In this document: positions 11,460 through 22,606 of the stretch, one piece after another
How positions within the stretch are numbered: position 1 is the stretch's first letter
Layout of the letters: every line of letters begins with the position of its first letter
Source: Notolepis coatsorum
Lineage: Eukaryota > Chordata > Actinopteri > Aulopiformes > Paralepididae
DNA length: 64,000 nt
Assembly: GCA_963971535.1 (NCBI GenBank)
Contig: OZ020587.1
Location: 159,973,856-160,037,855 of the forward strand
Direction: 5' to 3'
Translations under genes and position numbers: made by a program
Notes under the pieces: model-generated
What the model was told of the DNA's origin: nothing
The model's database searches: none
What the model saw: the letters and a program-made list of their open reading frames with translations, nothing else

Positions 11460-11655
11460 CACCCTTAAGACCCCTACACTGCATCTTCTGGCCGCCTCAG
11501 ACCTACTCCTATTCAGGTCCCTGGGGGGGTCATTGAAACAAAGCAGGCTATTCTCTGTCCTGGCTCCACGGTGGTGGAACGAACCCAACAGTCAGGACAA
11601 CTGAAACCAATCAGCCGTCTACTAAAAACACTTCTTCAATCTATATCTGAATGAT
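11460..11655 (+). pseudogene. LINE ORF2 C-terminal remnant
   Basis: Translating from about 11473, the frame gives an FSVLAPRWWNE motif followed, after stops, by a KHFFNLYLN-like end. This matches the usual end of the ORF2 protein in CR1/L2-like LINEs. It holds two in-frame stops and only about 60 codons, so it is a decayed tail. Confidence 0.5.
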
Positions 11656-11659
11656 TTAT

Positions 11660-12216
11660 TATTTATTTACCTTTATTTACCCAGGGTAGGTTCGCTGAGC
11701 GGATGCTCTTTTTCAGGAACACCTGCTTCACATTCACACCTGGGAGCTGCCCAGTACAACCACAATCTGCCACCTGGGAGCTGCCCAGTACAACCACAGT
11801 CTGCCACCTGGGAGCTGCCCAGTACAACCACAATCTGCCACCTGGGAGCTGCCCAGTACAACCACAGTCTGCCACCTGGGAGCTGCTCAGTACAACCACA
11901 GTCTGCCACCTGGGAGCTGCCAAGTACAACCACAGTCTGCCACCTGGGAGCTGCCCAGTACAACCACAGTCTGACACCTGGGAGCCGCCCAGTACAACCA
12001 CAGTCTGCCACCGTTGGCCACTGAGCAACTCCACTGGAGCAGTTGGGGGTTAAGTGCCTTGCTCAAGAACACTTCAGCGGTTGGTGTTAAGGGGATAGGA
12101 GAGAGTTATTCATTCACTGACCCAGCACAGATTTTTTCCTGCCGGTCCGGGGGATCGAACCAGCGACCTTCCGGTCACAAACCCGCTTCTCTAACCATTA
12201 GGCCACCCCTGCCCCT
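11660..12216 (-). mobile_element. tRNA-headed SINE (V-SINE type) with internal VNTR
   Basis: On the minus strand the element starts with a tRNA-like head (12216-12145) that has an A-box TGGCCTAATGGTTAGAGA and a B-box GGTTCGATCCC. Next comes a central block around 12075-12040 containing GAGCAAGGCACTTAACCCC, which resembles the conserved core of fish V-SINEs. After the VNTR it ends with CCCTGGGTAAATAAAGGTAA, a LINE-like tail. The order head, core, body, tail is complete. Confidence 0.75.
11737..12012 (-). repeat. 34-bp VNTR in the SINE body
   Basis: About eight copies of a 34-bp unit containing CACCTGGGAGCTGCCCAGTA and CAACCACAGTCTGC. Units differ by only one to three bases, so the array grew recently and inside the SINE. 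The long Cys/Trp-rich frames across it on both strands follow from the repeat. Confidence 0.95.
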
Positions 12217-12428
12217 AATGAGTTAAAATCAGTAAACATTCTTACCGTCTTCTACTATTATGACATTATGTACTATGTGTTACTATGTCTAAACTACCAT
12301 CTACTATGCTACTATACCTATACTGCTACCTACTATTATATACCACAATCACTCAACCTCTGCACTGCTGAGGTTGAGTGCAGAGTTATTCTGCTTCGAT
12401 TAAAGGTTAATCAAACATCAAATGATGG
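12217..12428 (+). other. Probable 5' end of the split Tc1 element
   Basis: No gene. The last 50 bases (GGTTAATCAAACATCAAATG before ATGG) read as the leader of the Tc1 transposase gene that resumes at 21355. The inverted repeats of Tc1 are not clearly visible, so the left boundary is unknown. Confidence 0.4.
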
Positions 12429-13631
12429 TGTGGTAAATATTGACGTTGAATTTCATAAATAATATGTGTGAATAATTAGAGAGTCATAATGTAGGAGAGA
12501 CAGACATTCCACACCAACCCCCTCTCATAAGAAGGCTGCTTACCCAAATGGTATGTAGGAGAACAGTTGCGGTCATAAAAAGCCCTTCAAGCTGTATCAA
12601 TCAGGAGACAACAAAGACTATGTAAATAAGTTGCACCCCACAGACGAAATGGTGACTCACTCTAAATCTTGGTATATTTATCACAGTTATATTATCTGGT
12701 AAATAAAGGTTGGTGTAGGTAACTTACAAAGAATACTACCATTTAGAATGTCACATGAAAAGAAGGGTGATTACACTCTTGTTATAGACACACGAGACTG
12801 TAGTACTGTATGGTAATAGGCCCCTCTGTTCACGGAAGTCAAGATCCACCACATCGACGGGGGCCACCAAGATCCCCCTTCTGTTCACTGGAGGACGACA
12901 ACGACGGGGGCCATAGGCAGGCCCCCCTCTCTGACCAAACATGAGAAGCCATAGCCCAAAGGAGGGGGCTATTGACACTAACCCCCACCCGTGGGGCAAG
13001 ACCCAACCTCCCACAAGAAGAAGCCGGATTGGACCATATTAGGAAAATGTGCTATTATTGGCTAGAAATTATAGGATATAAGGGCCCACATAGTGTGATT
13101 CTGGAGCCCAGACCCCACCCAGGTCTGCGGCTCCAACGGCTCCCCACCGAGAGACTACTGCTGAGCTGTTTTAATGTAAGTAAGCCGAATGGAACCACCA
13201 TGTTTGGTTAGAATAGAATGTAAACTTAGCTTAGAAACCAGGCTTACTTATATACAAAAAGGGCTTACAGTATTGTCAATGTATGTTCAAATTATGTTAA
13301 CGAGTGACTGTTTTCTGTACATATTGGGGTTTGAGATGCAAACCCTGTTGATTCCTGTACACAGCAGCCATGTTAATGTTGTCTGATAATCTTTTGTATG
13401 TGAAAGGCAACCTTTTATTCACTCTTGGCCCCGGCTCAAATAAATGTTGAGTTGAACTATAGTTCTGGTTTGTCTGGCTACACGTTTATTCTTCATCTGC
13501 TTTAAGTCAGATGAGGAGACCAACAATTCTATCACGTATGATCCCTTTCTCCTCCTTCCAGATAAGCAATCCCATTGTACTGTACTACAATAACCTTAGA
13601 TTATTGTAGGATTCTGTAGGAATATACTACA
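12429..13631 (+). repeat. 5' LTR of the 8.9 kb element
   Basis: 1203 bp, TG...CA ends. A TATA-like GGATATAAGGGCC occurs at about 13074 and a poly(A) signal AATAAATG at about 13440, giving a U3-R-U5 order on the plus strand. Small frames inside it are not genes. Confidence 0.9.
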
Positions 13632-13635
13632 GAAA

Positions 13636-13643
13636 TGGTGCCG
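13636..13643 (+). promoter_or_regulatory. Candidate primer binding site
   Basis: TGGTGCCG begins four bases after the LTR. Its eight bases equal the start of a primer site complementary to tRNA-Phe; the next bases (TTCTTACCC) do not extend the match. A short match only. Confidence 0.4.
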
Positions 13644-16600
13644 TTCTTACCCACCCTGTTGTGCCCCCCCTGAAGATGTGCGGTGAGGTCTCTGTGGCTG
13701 GCTGCTCAGTGCCGGGACCTTGCGTGTATGTTGGGGACGTGCAGGGAAAGAGCTGGGGGTTGTTGCGTTTGAAGTTGCAGGGCAGGGGTTTGTTGTCTGG
13801 ATGGAGGACAGAAGGACAGGATGAAGGCTGGTTGTGTACGCCACTAGTTGGGACCCACAGTGAATATGGCCTTTTGCGTACAGGAATGGGGGGAGCGGTG
13901 GTTAGGTTAGTTTAGGTTAGGATATCCGGAGGTATAGGGATCGCGCTTGTTGTGCAGTAAACATGCAAACATGGGCTTTTGATGTTTGTATGTTTGTTCA
14001 GACACAGGAGGCCGTTCCCGGCCTATACGGACCAAGGGGGTTGAGCCTCGTATAGAATAAACTATACGAACTATACAAAGGAGGGGAGGCATAACGACTG
14101 TTTAACAGCATGATCAAAGCGTTGAATTGCAGTAGATTGAAACGTTCATTGAATCGTGATTGCGGTAGGTCTAGGGTGGCAATTTAACTGGGCGCATTTG
14201 GGTAGTGAAAACACCTATTTCATAATGACCTAGAACGGGCGCGGATAAGGTTGGCTATTTTTTTGCATAATCGAGGCGATGTGTGGATTATGTGTCTATG
14301 CTAGTTTGGTGGGACAGGTTCTGGGCTGTAACCGTGACTCAAAACGGCGCCGGCGTGGAGTCTGACCCATCGGACGAAGTATGGGGTCGTTAAACACACA
14401 AATTCAACATCATTTGGATCGTGTGGATCAGAATGATTAAGAGCGAAATAGATCAGTGATAAATGGGGGACCTGTTATGCGATTACAGGAAGGAAACGAC
14501 ACGATTAATATGAGCGAGGGCTAGCTGGTACAGACGAGGTTGTAAAGTGTTTTTTTGGGATAAGCGTGGAGAACGTCAATTCGACGGAACGTGGTATCTG
14601 CATTGAAATATCGGCCGAATTAAATGAAGATTATGCCCGCTTTAGGACATATTCAAGTGGATCAAGATGGCGAGGGGGTTGTCTTACAATTTGAGTTTAT
14701 GGATTACAAAAACCCGAAAGTCAAAGGCGATCCTATTTAATGCGTTCAACACCAGACATATTATGAGACTCGTGCGCTGTAATAAAGGGCGAACAATGGT
14801 GCTTGATAACAATTCGGTTGAAAGACTGATTTAGTACTTAAGAACAATTCGGTTCAAAACATCTGGTTGTGAACTTGAACATTCAGTCAAATTAAAGCGA
14901 ACGGTTGCACTTGATCTCGGTTTTAATAGTCGCGCGAGGTATGTGTGAACAATGGCTATGGTTAGGAATGATTGACGAAACGTAAGAGCTTATTGTTGTA
15001 TTATTATGATATTTTAATGACCAAAAACCATGGGTCTGGAGCGAGTCATGTTGGAGATTGGGGCTAACTAGCTTAGCTCTGTGGAAGAGCCGCGGTGAAA
15101 CTAGGGACGTTACGGCAACGATGTGAGAAGAATTGACGAAACACTGTGGCGGTAATTATTGTTAAGAAGCGAATCGAGGCGTAAGTTGGGGAGATTGTGG
15201 CCGTTTTGAGGGTTATAATTGATGCGGTAACGATTGTGTACGATATTAAGGAGTCGCTGCATGATGACGTCATAGTGTTGAGTGGAGAGTGTGAATGTCC
15301 CGTACTACGGAGCCAGGCGGAGAGAAGGGTAGGAGAAAGGATTCGTGTTGGGCTGTGTAACGGCGTTGGTATATGGGAATGTTTTAAAAAAAATTTATTA
15401 AAGGTTTGTTCTTTTAAAGTAGTTGTTTAGGCATGTGTAAGTTGTTTGGAGTTGGATTGGTACTGAGCGGATTTAATGAATGAACGGATCTCGAAAGGCA
15501 CGGCTCCCGAGAGGGCATTGAACGTCGCATTGGGTTGGCTAGCGGGTTAGCTGGTATGAGAGTTTGGGAGATAGCGCCGTGGAAAGGGCTCGTGCAATAT
15601 TATGGTTAGAAGCGGCATGGTGTCGTTGAGTGAGCGATGCTTATGTGTGAAGCGATTGTGTGATAATAACGTTGATTGGGAGTTATTTGCAAAAGTTGGT
15701 CGCTTCTGACGTCATATTGTGGGACCTAGGACTTGGGTGGCGCTGGGGCTGGCTAGGCTAGTTAGCTTGCGTGCGGTTGTTTTGTGAGTTTGCGAGCGAA
15801 ATATGTTACGATTCGAGTTTTGAAAATGATGTTTAGAAAGGGTTAAAGGACGCGGTGGTGGTCGTAGCGGTGTGTTGAGTTGAAACGGAGTGTTTTATGA
15901 TATTAATTATGCTTTGTCGTGATACATCGTCCTGTGTGCGCCGTTTGTGCTACTGCGCAGGCGCGGTATAACGTGGAGCAATGCATTCATTCATATTAAT
16001 TTGCTCAGGGAATGGATAACGGGTAAGGGTATATTTTGCATTATGTAAAATGGTTGTGTTTGTATGTTGTGCATTCTGTGGGTTGTAAACAATGTCCTGG
16101 GAGTGGTTTTGGTGGTGTTACTACAAATTATTGTAGCAAAATAGGGTGTTTTAGGTGCAGCATGTGATGAGACAGGGGAAGATAAACAGGGAGTAGATGA
16201 TTTAATATACATGCCCTTAATTAGACTGGGATTCATAGACCAGATACACATTGTACTTGTAACAATGGGCAATGAATAGGTTACACAAGGGGAGTCTTGA
16301 CCCTGGAAAAGACATATCGCTTGCGTCATATTTTGATTAATACATCTACATTATAATCACATGCCACCTATATACAGGGCTAAGCGTTCCCAGAATATCC
16401 TGTTTACAGTTTTGAGACTTAGCATGAATGGGACTTAACTAATGATAATGTTTAATTTCTAATGAGTGGTGGTTGATAGAAATGCTTATGTGTGTGTTGT
16501 GCATGTACAAATGTGATTGTAAGATCTGTATAGAAAAAAGTCTGTATGGAATGGTAATTATTTTGAGATGCTTGTATGAGGTAGATCTTTAATACACTGT

Positions 16601-19005
16601 TATTATGTTGACACAGGTCTCAGACTTATGGGAGATTATAATTTATTGGTGGAGGCTTGTTGTCTGTGTTAGAAAACAGTTTTATTAATGCAATGGCGAT
16701 TTAATACAAGTGTGTGTACACAGGGGAAGGGATGTAACATTGTTAGTGGTTGGTTTAGGGGAGGAAGTTGAGAATAGACTGCAAACATTGCGGTGTGCCT
16801 GTCAAAAGAGTAGGTAGTTGATGGATGCGTTGCCTATAAACTGGGATTCACAAAACCAGCTAAACTGGGTAGATTGTATTATTGTCTTTGATGGGTACGT
16901 ACATACGCACGTTTGACACAGGGATATTTTTAACCAAGGGGGGATGAGTAGTTGATTGATTAAAAATAGTACAGCTAAATACATACAAATGGTTAAGGGA
17001 ATGTAGACAGAGACCAGAGTACAAGGAAAATGAGATGGGCTGAATTGGGTAAAGATACATGTGTATGGTATGAGGAAGTATTTAGGACTAACCACTATAA
17101 TGTTTTTCTGAAATGAATGATGCTTACATGTATAATGATTAGATTTGAGGGACGTTGCCAGTTTTTAAATCTGTGTAACGTGTACAATTGTAAGCTTGGA
17201 ATAATGATGTTGTGTTTTACTGGAGTTTATTATGTAGCTTGAATTAAGATGCTTGTATAGAATGCATTGATGTTAAGATGTCAGATTTTGATACACTGTT
17301 GGATTAATGTTGCTGCAAGTCTTTAGATCAAAGGGGGGTGATAATTTTATGATGTAGGCTTGTTGGCATATTATTTGGTTGCATTGCTATGTTGAAATAC
17401 TGTTAGATTGTTATAGCGTTAATGCCATTGGATTACATAGGCTGATGTATTATATTGAGATTGGTTGCAAGTCCTGGGGTCACAATGGGATAAATTAGTG
17501 ACGGGGGACTTGTTTGATGTGAGACTGTGTTTTTGCAATTATTATAGATACTGTGTTTTTGCAATTATTATAGATGATTTGTGTGCAATGATTAACCCTT
17601 TGTTGATTACAGGAAATGATAGGGCATTGTATGCCCAAGGGCCAACAGGGCCTCAGTTGAGAGCTGTATTATAGGTCACAAGGGGGGATGGTTAACAGAT
17701 GCGGTTTATGACGTTGCAGGGAAGCAGAAAGGAGAATAGGTTTTAGACCAGGGGGGATGGTAAACCTGTTATTTATGGTCGCTGTTACACTTACAGAAGG
17801 GACCTAGGCTATCTTTGCAACAGGAGAGAGGTCAGAGGTGAAGATAGGCGAGGACAGTGGAGAAGTGTGATAACAGATGACTGGTTATTTTTACAACAGA
17901 GGACAGGAAGTGGTTGTAAGGGGCCGGGGGCCAGGAAGTGACAGAAAGGTGAGACAGTGGAAGGTTTGTCAGGGAACAGTTGGTGAGTGAGTGTGGGAAA
18001 TCAAAGTAGGCATTCATTTGGGGTTATGACTTATGAATGTTAACTGTTTTGGTAAGGGAATATTTGGGTCTGTCTGAGCACTGGAAGGCATGGATAGGTC
18101 TGAATTAAAGATGGATTCCAGTCCGTCTTTGAAGTGAGGGAAGAGGAGCAGATGTGAGGATAGACTGTGGTAGCCTGATGAGAGAGCAGAAGAGGGAAGA
18201 ACAAAACTAACATTGTTTGTTGGGAGAACAAAACTAACATTGTTTGTTGGGATGTTGATTGATTGACAAGTATGAGAGAGAGTTTGAAAGTATTTGTTTA
18301 GGATCAATTGGTCAGAGTGACTGTGGGTGATTGGCGGTGGTCTGTTTTTTGTCTGTGGTTTAATTTCAGTGAGTGGTTGAGGCTGTGAAAGTAGAATGGA
18401 AGTGTTGGTTTAGTTTTCTTTAAAGGGTGTGTGAGATTTTGATTTGGTTTCTTTCAAATATGTTTAACGGTTGAAATCAATACCTGGGAACTTAATTTAC
18501 AGGTGGAAGTTGTAATGGTTTGGTTGTTATTTCTTTTCTATTTTAATCTTTGATTGAGGGGACTGAAAGGTGTTTGAATGGAACCTGTAGGGGTGACTGT
18601 GCTGACTTGAGAGGTGTCAAAGTCACAATGACATGTGTGAATGGAACAGTGGTGTGATGAGAGTATTGAATGTAAATTTTTAGATTTCTTTTCGTTTCTT
18701 TCTAATAACCATTGAGGTGGTCTAAGTTTGGAACTTGTTGTTTTTATTGATTTGCTGTTTTTGGTATGAATGGTAATTTAATTTCACATGTAGACGATGT
18801 GGAACAAAAAGGATGTGGGGTCTGTTGGGATATTTTTTAATTATTTGCCTTTTGGTTCTTATTTCTCATCTATTTTTTATGGTCTGAGTGGAGAGAGCTG
18901 GAGGCTGAAGGAAGTGGCATCAGGGCGGAATGTCAACAAAAGCTAAGTGGCCTGTCACATTTGCATATGATTAACATTTGGCTTCTCTTGAAAATATTTG
19001 ACATG

Positions 19006-19533
19006 TTATGTGATAAGGGTTTGTTTTGTGTTTGTTCCCTCGCAGATTTCAGTCGAGGGGGGGAGACGGACCGTCACAGGTAGAGGAATCATGGAGGATG
19101 TGTAGGAATACATTTCAGTAGATTGCAACACAGAGGAGTGGACCTGTTCAGTTGTCTCCTGTAGGAAATTATTAGGTTGTGAAAAGAGGTCGCTTGTGGG
19201 CGCTGGCCCCTCCTTCATCATAGCCCCGAGAGCAGTGGCCAAATCAGACGCAGGTTTGGGAAGAACATCCAGACTGAGAGAGTCGTCTGTAAATCCAAGG
19301 AAGAACGGTCATGGGTCAGAATGTGACGAGATCACAGGCCTACAAACAGTGGCTACAGCTGAGGCTGGCCAGCATGGGGTGAAGGGGGAGGCAAAAACGG
19401 TCGGGGACTGTGCAAGATAGGTGAGCGAGGGCCTCTGTGGAATGTGAGACTTGATTGGTATGGAGGAACAGGAGGTAACTGAACGGTTGCAACTGATATA
19501 GATTATGACACAACGCAGGGGTACTGGACGCAT
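19006..19533 (-). CDS. Open antisense frame near the 3' LTR (hypothetical)
   Basis: One minus-strand frame stays open from ATG 19533 to a stop at 19006 except for a single TGA at 19309-19311, about 175 codons. The predicted product is rich in Ser, Pro and Thr, with no domain I recognise. In some retroviruses antisense genes are transcribed from the 3' LTR (for example HBZ of HTLV-1 and ASP of HIV-1), and the location fits such an arrangement. Chance is an equal explanation, because the minus strand here is rich in C and T and so poor in stop codons. Confidence 0.2.
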
Positions 19534-20139
19534 TCACATAATAAATAACATTATTATCATTATTAAATGTGATAATATTAGGCGTAGATTATGGCCAGAA
19601 TGAGGTGGTGAAATTTTTTTCTCCTTGGGTGATTCTCCGCCTTCCCTGCCCGACTGCTGTGCTGCAACGAGGTGGTAGGATTTTATGACCATGATATGGT
19701 CATAAAGTGGGGTGGATAGATGAGAAGACCAACTGAAGGATTATGCAGATGTGATTGTGCTGTCTTAGAAAAGGAATTAACAGGAGAAAAAAGCAAATGT
19801 ATGTAAAAATGAATACTAATTGTTGTGTCTCCCCCAGATCTTATAAAAGAATGTGGAACCAAAACGTTCTGTAACTTAAGAAAAATGGGTTTTTAAAAAT
19901 TGTGTTTTATTTTAAGGTATAATGATTGTTTTCAACAAACCCAAAAGTTGTTGTTTAAAAAGTAGGCCTTTGGCTATGAGCCTCAAGAAGGAAAAAACTC
20001 ATTGATGATATGTACCAAAGAATAATGGAAAAAGAAGAAATGATTGTTATTTTGAACAAATTATTTTTATTATTAAATTGTATGGTTAGTATGTATAGAA
20101 AATCAAGTCAATATATCGTATGTGACAATGAGAATTGTC

Positions 20140-20151
20140 AAAGTGGGGAAA
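20140..20151 (+). promoter_or_regulatory. Polypurine tract
   Basis: AAAGTGGGGAAA abuts the 3' LTR. Its position and strand confirm the orientation of the element. Confidence 0.75.
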
Positions 20152-21354
20152 TGTGGTAAATATTGATGTTGAATTTCATAAATAATATGTGTGAATAATT
20201 AGAGAGTCATAATGTAGGAGAGACAGACATTCCACACCAACCCCCTCTCATAAGAAGGCTGCTTACCCAAATGGTATGTAGGAGAACAGTTGCGGTCATA
20301 AAAAGCCCCTCAAGCTAATGTAATCAGGAGACAACAAAGACTATGTAAATAAGTTGCACCCCACAGACGAAATGGTGACTCACTCTAAATCTTGGTATAT
20401 TTATCACAGTTATATTATCTGGTAAATAAAGGTTGGTGTAGGTAACTTACAAAGAATACTACCATTTAGAATGTCACATGAAAGGAAGGGTGATTACACT
20501 CTTGTTATAGACACACGAGACTGTAGTACTGTATGGTAATAGGCCCCTCTGTTCACGGAAGTCAAGATCCACCACATCGACGGGGGCCACCAAGATCCCC
20601 CTTCTGTTCACTGGAGGACGACAACGACGGGGGCCATAGGCAGGCCCCCCTCTCTGTCCAAACATGAGAAGCCATAGCCCAAAGGAGGGGGCTATTGACA
20701 CTAACCCCCACCCGTGGGGCAAGACCCAACCTCCCACAAGAAGAAGCCGGATTGGACCATATTAGGAAAATGTGCTATTATTGGCTAGAAATTATAGGAT
20801 ATAAGGGCCCACATAGTGTGATTCTGGAGCCCAAACCCCACCCAGGTCTGCGGCTCCAACGGCTCCCCACCGAGAGACTACTGCTGAGCTGTTTTAATGT
20901 AAGTAAGCCGAATGGAACCACCATGTTTGGTTAGAATAGAATGTAAACTTAGCTTAGAAACCAGGCTTACTTATATACAAAAAGGGCTTACAGTATTGTC
21001 AATATATGTTCAAATTATGTTAACGAGTGACTGTTTTCTGTACATATTGGGGTTTGAGATGCAAACCCTGTTGATTCCTGTACACAGCAGCCATGTTAAT
21101 GTTGTCTGATAATCTTTTGTATGTGAAAGGCAACCTTTTATTCACTCTTGGCCCCGGCTCAAATAAATGTTGAGTTGAACTATAGTTCTGGTTTGTCTGG
21201 CTACACGTTTATTCTTCATCTGCTTTAAGTCAGATGAGGAGACCAACAATTCTATCACGTATGATCCCTTTCTCCTCCTTCCAGATAAGCAATCCCATTG
21301 TACTGTACTACAATAACCTTAGATTATTGTAGGATTCTGTAGGAATATACTACA
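20152..21354 (+). repeat. 3' LTR of the 8.9 kb element
   Basis: Same length as the 5' LTR. Differences are a handful of single bases and one small cluster near 20315 (CTAATGTAATC against CTGTATCAATC in the 5' copy). Confidence 0.9.
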
Positions 21355-22380
21355 ATGGGTAAAAGCAAAGAGCTCTCAAGACCTTCACAAACAGATTGTT
21401 GCAAATCATGAAAATAGAATTGGCTAAAGACGTATTTCACAACTTCAGAATCTTCCAGTAAGCACCATTGGGGGCATTATCCATGAGTGGAAGCAACATC
21501 ACTCCATCATCAACCGGCCATGCAGAGGTGCTCCTCGCAACATTTCTGATCAGGGAGTCAGAAGGATACTTAGAAGAGTAGCCAGAGAGCCATGGACCAC
21601 TAGGAAAGAGCTCCAGAAAGACTTGGAGGCAGCAGGTACAACTGTGACAGAAAGGACCATAGGCAATGCACTCCACTGCCATGGCCTCTGTGCGCACTCA
21701 GCCCGCAAGACTCCACTACTGGAAAAAATACATGTTGAAGCTTGTTTAAAGTTTGCCTAACAACATTTGGACAAGCCAGTGAATTACTGGGAGCATGTAC
21801 TCTGGTCAGATGAGACCAAAATGTTACTTTCTGGCTGTCACACAACACACCATGTTTGGAGGAGAAATGGCACTGCACATTACCCGAATAACACTACCAA
21901 CAGTGAAGTTTGGAGGTGGAAGTATCATGGTGTGGGGCTGCTTCTCCTCTCCTGGTACTGGCAGACTTCATATCATTGAAGGAACAATGAATGGAGCCAT
22001 GTACAGAGAGATTCTTGAGATGAACCTGCTGCCATCCACCAGGATGCTGAGGATGACACGTGGGTGGACATTCCATCATGACAACAATCCAAAGCATACA
22101 GCAAAGGAAACTTGCAGTTGATTTCGGAGAAAGAAAATCAACTTGTTGGAATGGCCCAGTCAATCACCTGACTTAAACCCAATTGAACATTTGTGGAAGC
22201 ATCTGAAGATCCAGATTCACAAGAGGCCCCTCCGCAATCTTCAAGATTTAAAGACAATCTGTGTAGAGGAATGGGCCAAAATCACACCTGAATACTGCGG
22301 GTGATTAGTTACATCATACAGAAAGCATCCTTGGAGCTGTCATTACAAACAAAGGCTTCTCCACTAAGTATTGAATTAAT
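21355..22380 (+). pseudogene. Tc1-type transposase pseudogene
   Basis: The frame begins ATGGGTAAAAGC, where the ATGG is also the target duplication of the LTR element. Three changes of frame and several stops interrupt it. Recognisable parts are a helix-turn-helix region with [10 protein letters not shown], the first catalytic Asp in VLWSDETKM (about 21805), the glycine-rich [12 protein letters not shown], the second Asp in [10 protein letters not shown] (about 22080) and the final Glu in [12 protein letters not shown] (about 22170). All three DDE residues survive, but the gene cannot make a protein. Full-length Tc1 transposases are about 340 residues and this region covers nearly all of that. 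Confidence 0.85.
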
Positions 22381-22606
22381 TTCAGTTAGTGTGTTCAATA
22401 CTTTTTTCCTATGTCATTCCACTTTATTACACATAACTTTATTTATGTATGGACTTTAATGTTTAGATTATTTGTCTGGATTCCCTGAGTTAATACCAAA
22501 GTCTAGTGAAGATTTAACTTGAATTGCCACATTGGAAATATATTTATGGGACAAAATGCTGATGTGTTCAATACTTATTTAGAGTGGAGGGACTGGGAGA
22601 CCCATA
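22381..22606 (+). mobile_element. Tc1 3' non-coding end, then minisatellite start
   Basis: GTGTTCAATACTT occurs at about 22391 and again at 22565, as in the right inverted end of fish Tc1 elements. The element is cut at about 22582, where a partial unit of the minisatellite seen at 32619 begins. Confidence 0.6.

Larger units (their letters stand above)
13632..20151 (+). other. Interior of the 8.9 kb LTR element
   Basis: Stops are frequent in all six frames, and no frame exceeds about 112 codons. From about 16400 to 19000 the plus strand is strikingly C-poor and rich in G and T. Two diverged tandem segments can be aligned by eye: ACTGGGATTCA at about 16225 and 16841, and AGATGCTTGTAT at about 16566 and 17249, followed in both by TACACTGTT and GGCTTGTTG. 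Short perfect duplications occur at about 17527-17575 and 18199-18252. The part before 16000 is richer in CG dinucleotides and looks different. Confidence 0.6.
12429..21354 (+). mobile_element. LTR retroelement without recognisable genes (8.9 kb)
   Basis: Two direct repeats of exactly 1203 bp (12429-13631 and 20152-21354), each beginning TGTGG and ending CTACA, flank a 6.5 kb interior. The 4-bp sequence ATGG lies outside both ends. A primer-site candidate TGGTGCCG follows the left repeat, and a purine tract AAAGTGGGGAAA precedes the right one, which fixes the plus orientation. The LTRs differ at roughly ten positions, so insertion was recent. No gag, protease, RT or integrase motif was found. 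The element thus resembles a large non-autonomous LTR element (LARD) that uses proteins made elsewhere. Confidence 0.85.

Noticed and set aside
11663-12072. Cys/Trp/Gly-rich ORFs of about 110-123 codons on both strands
   Set aside because: All are readings of the 34-bp VNTR inside the SINE.
12751-13211. Paired ORFs that recur at 20474-20934
   Set aside because: They recur only because they lie in the two LTRs; non-coding.
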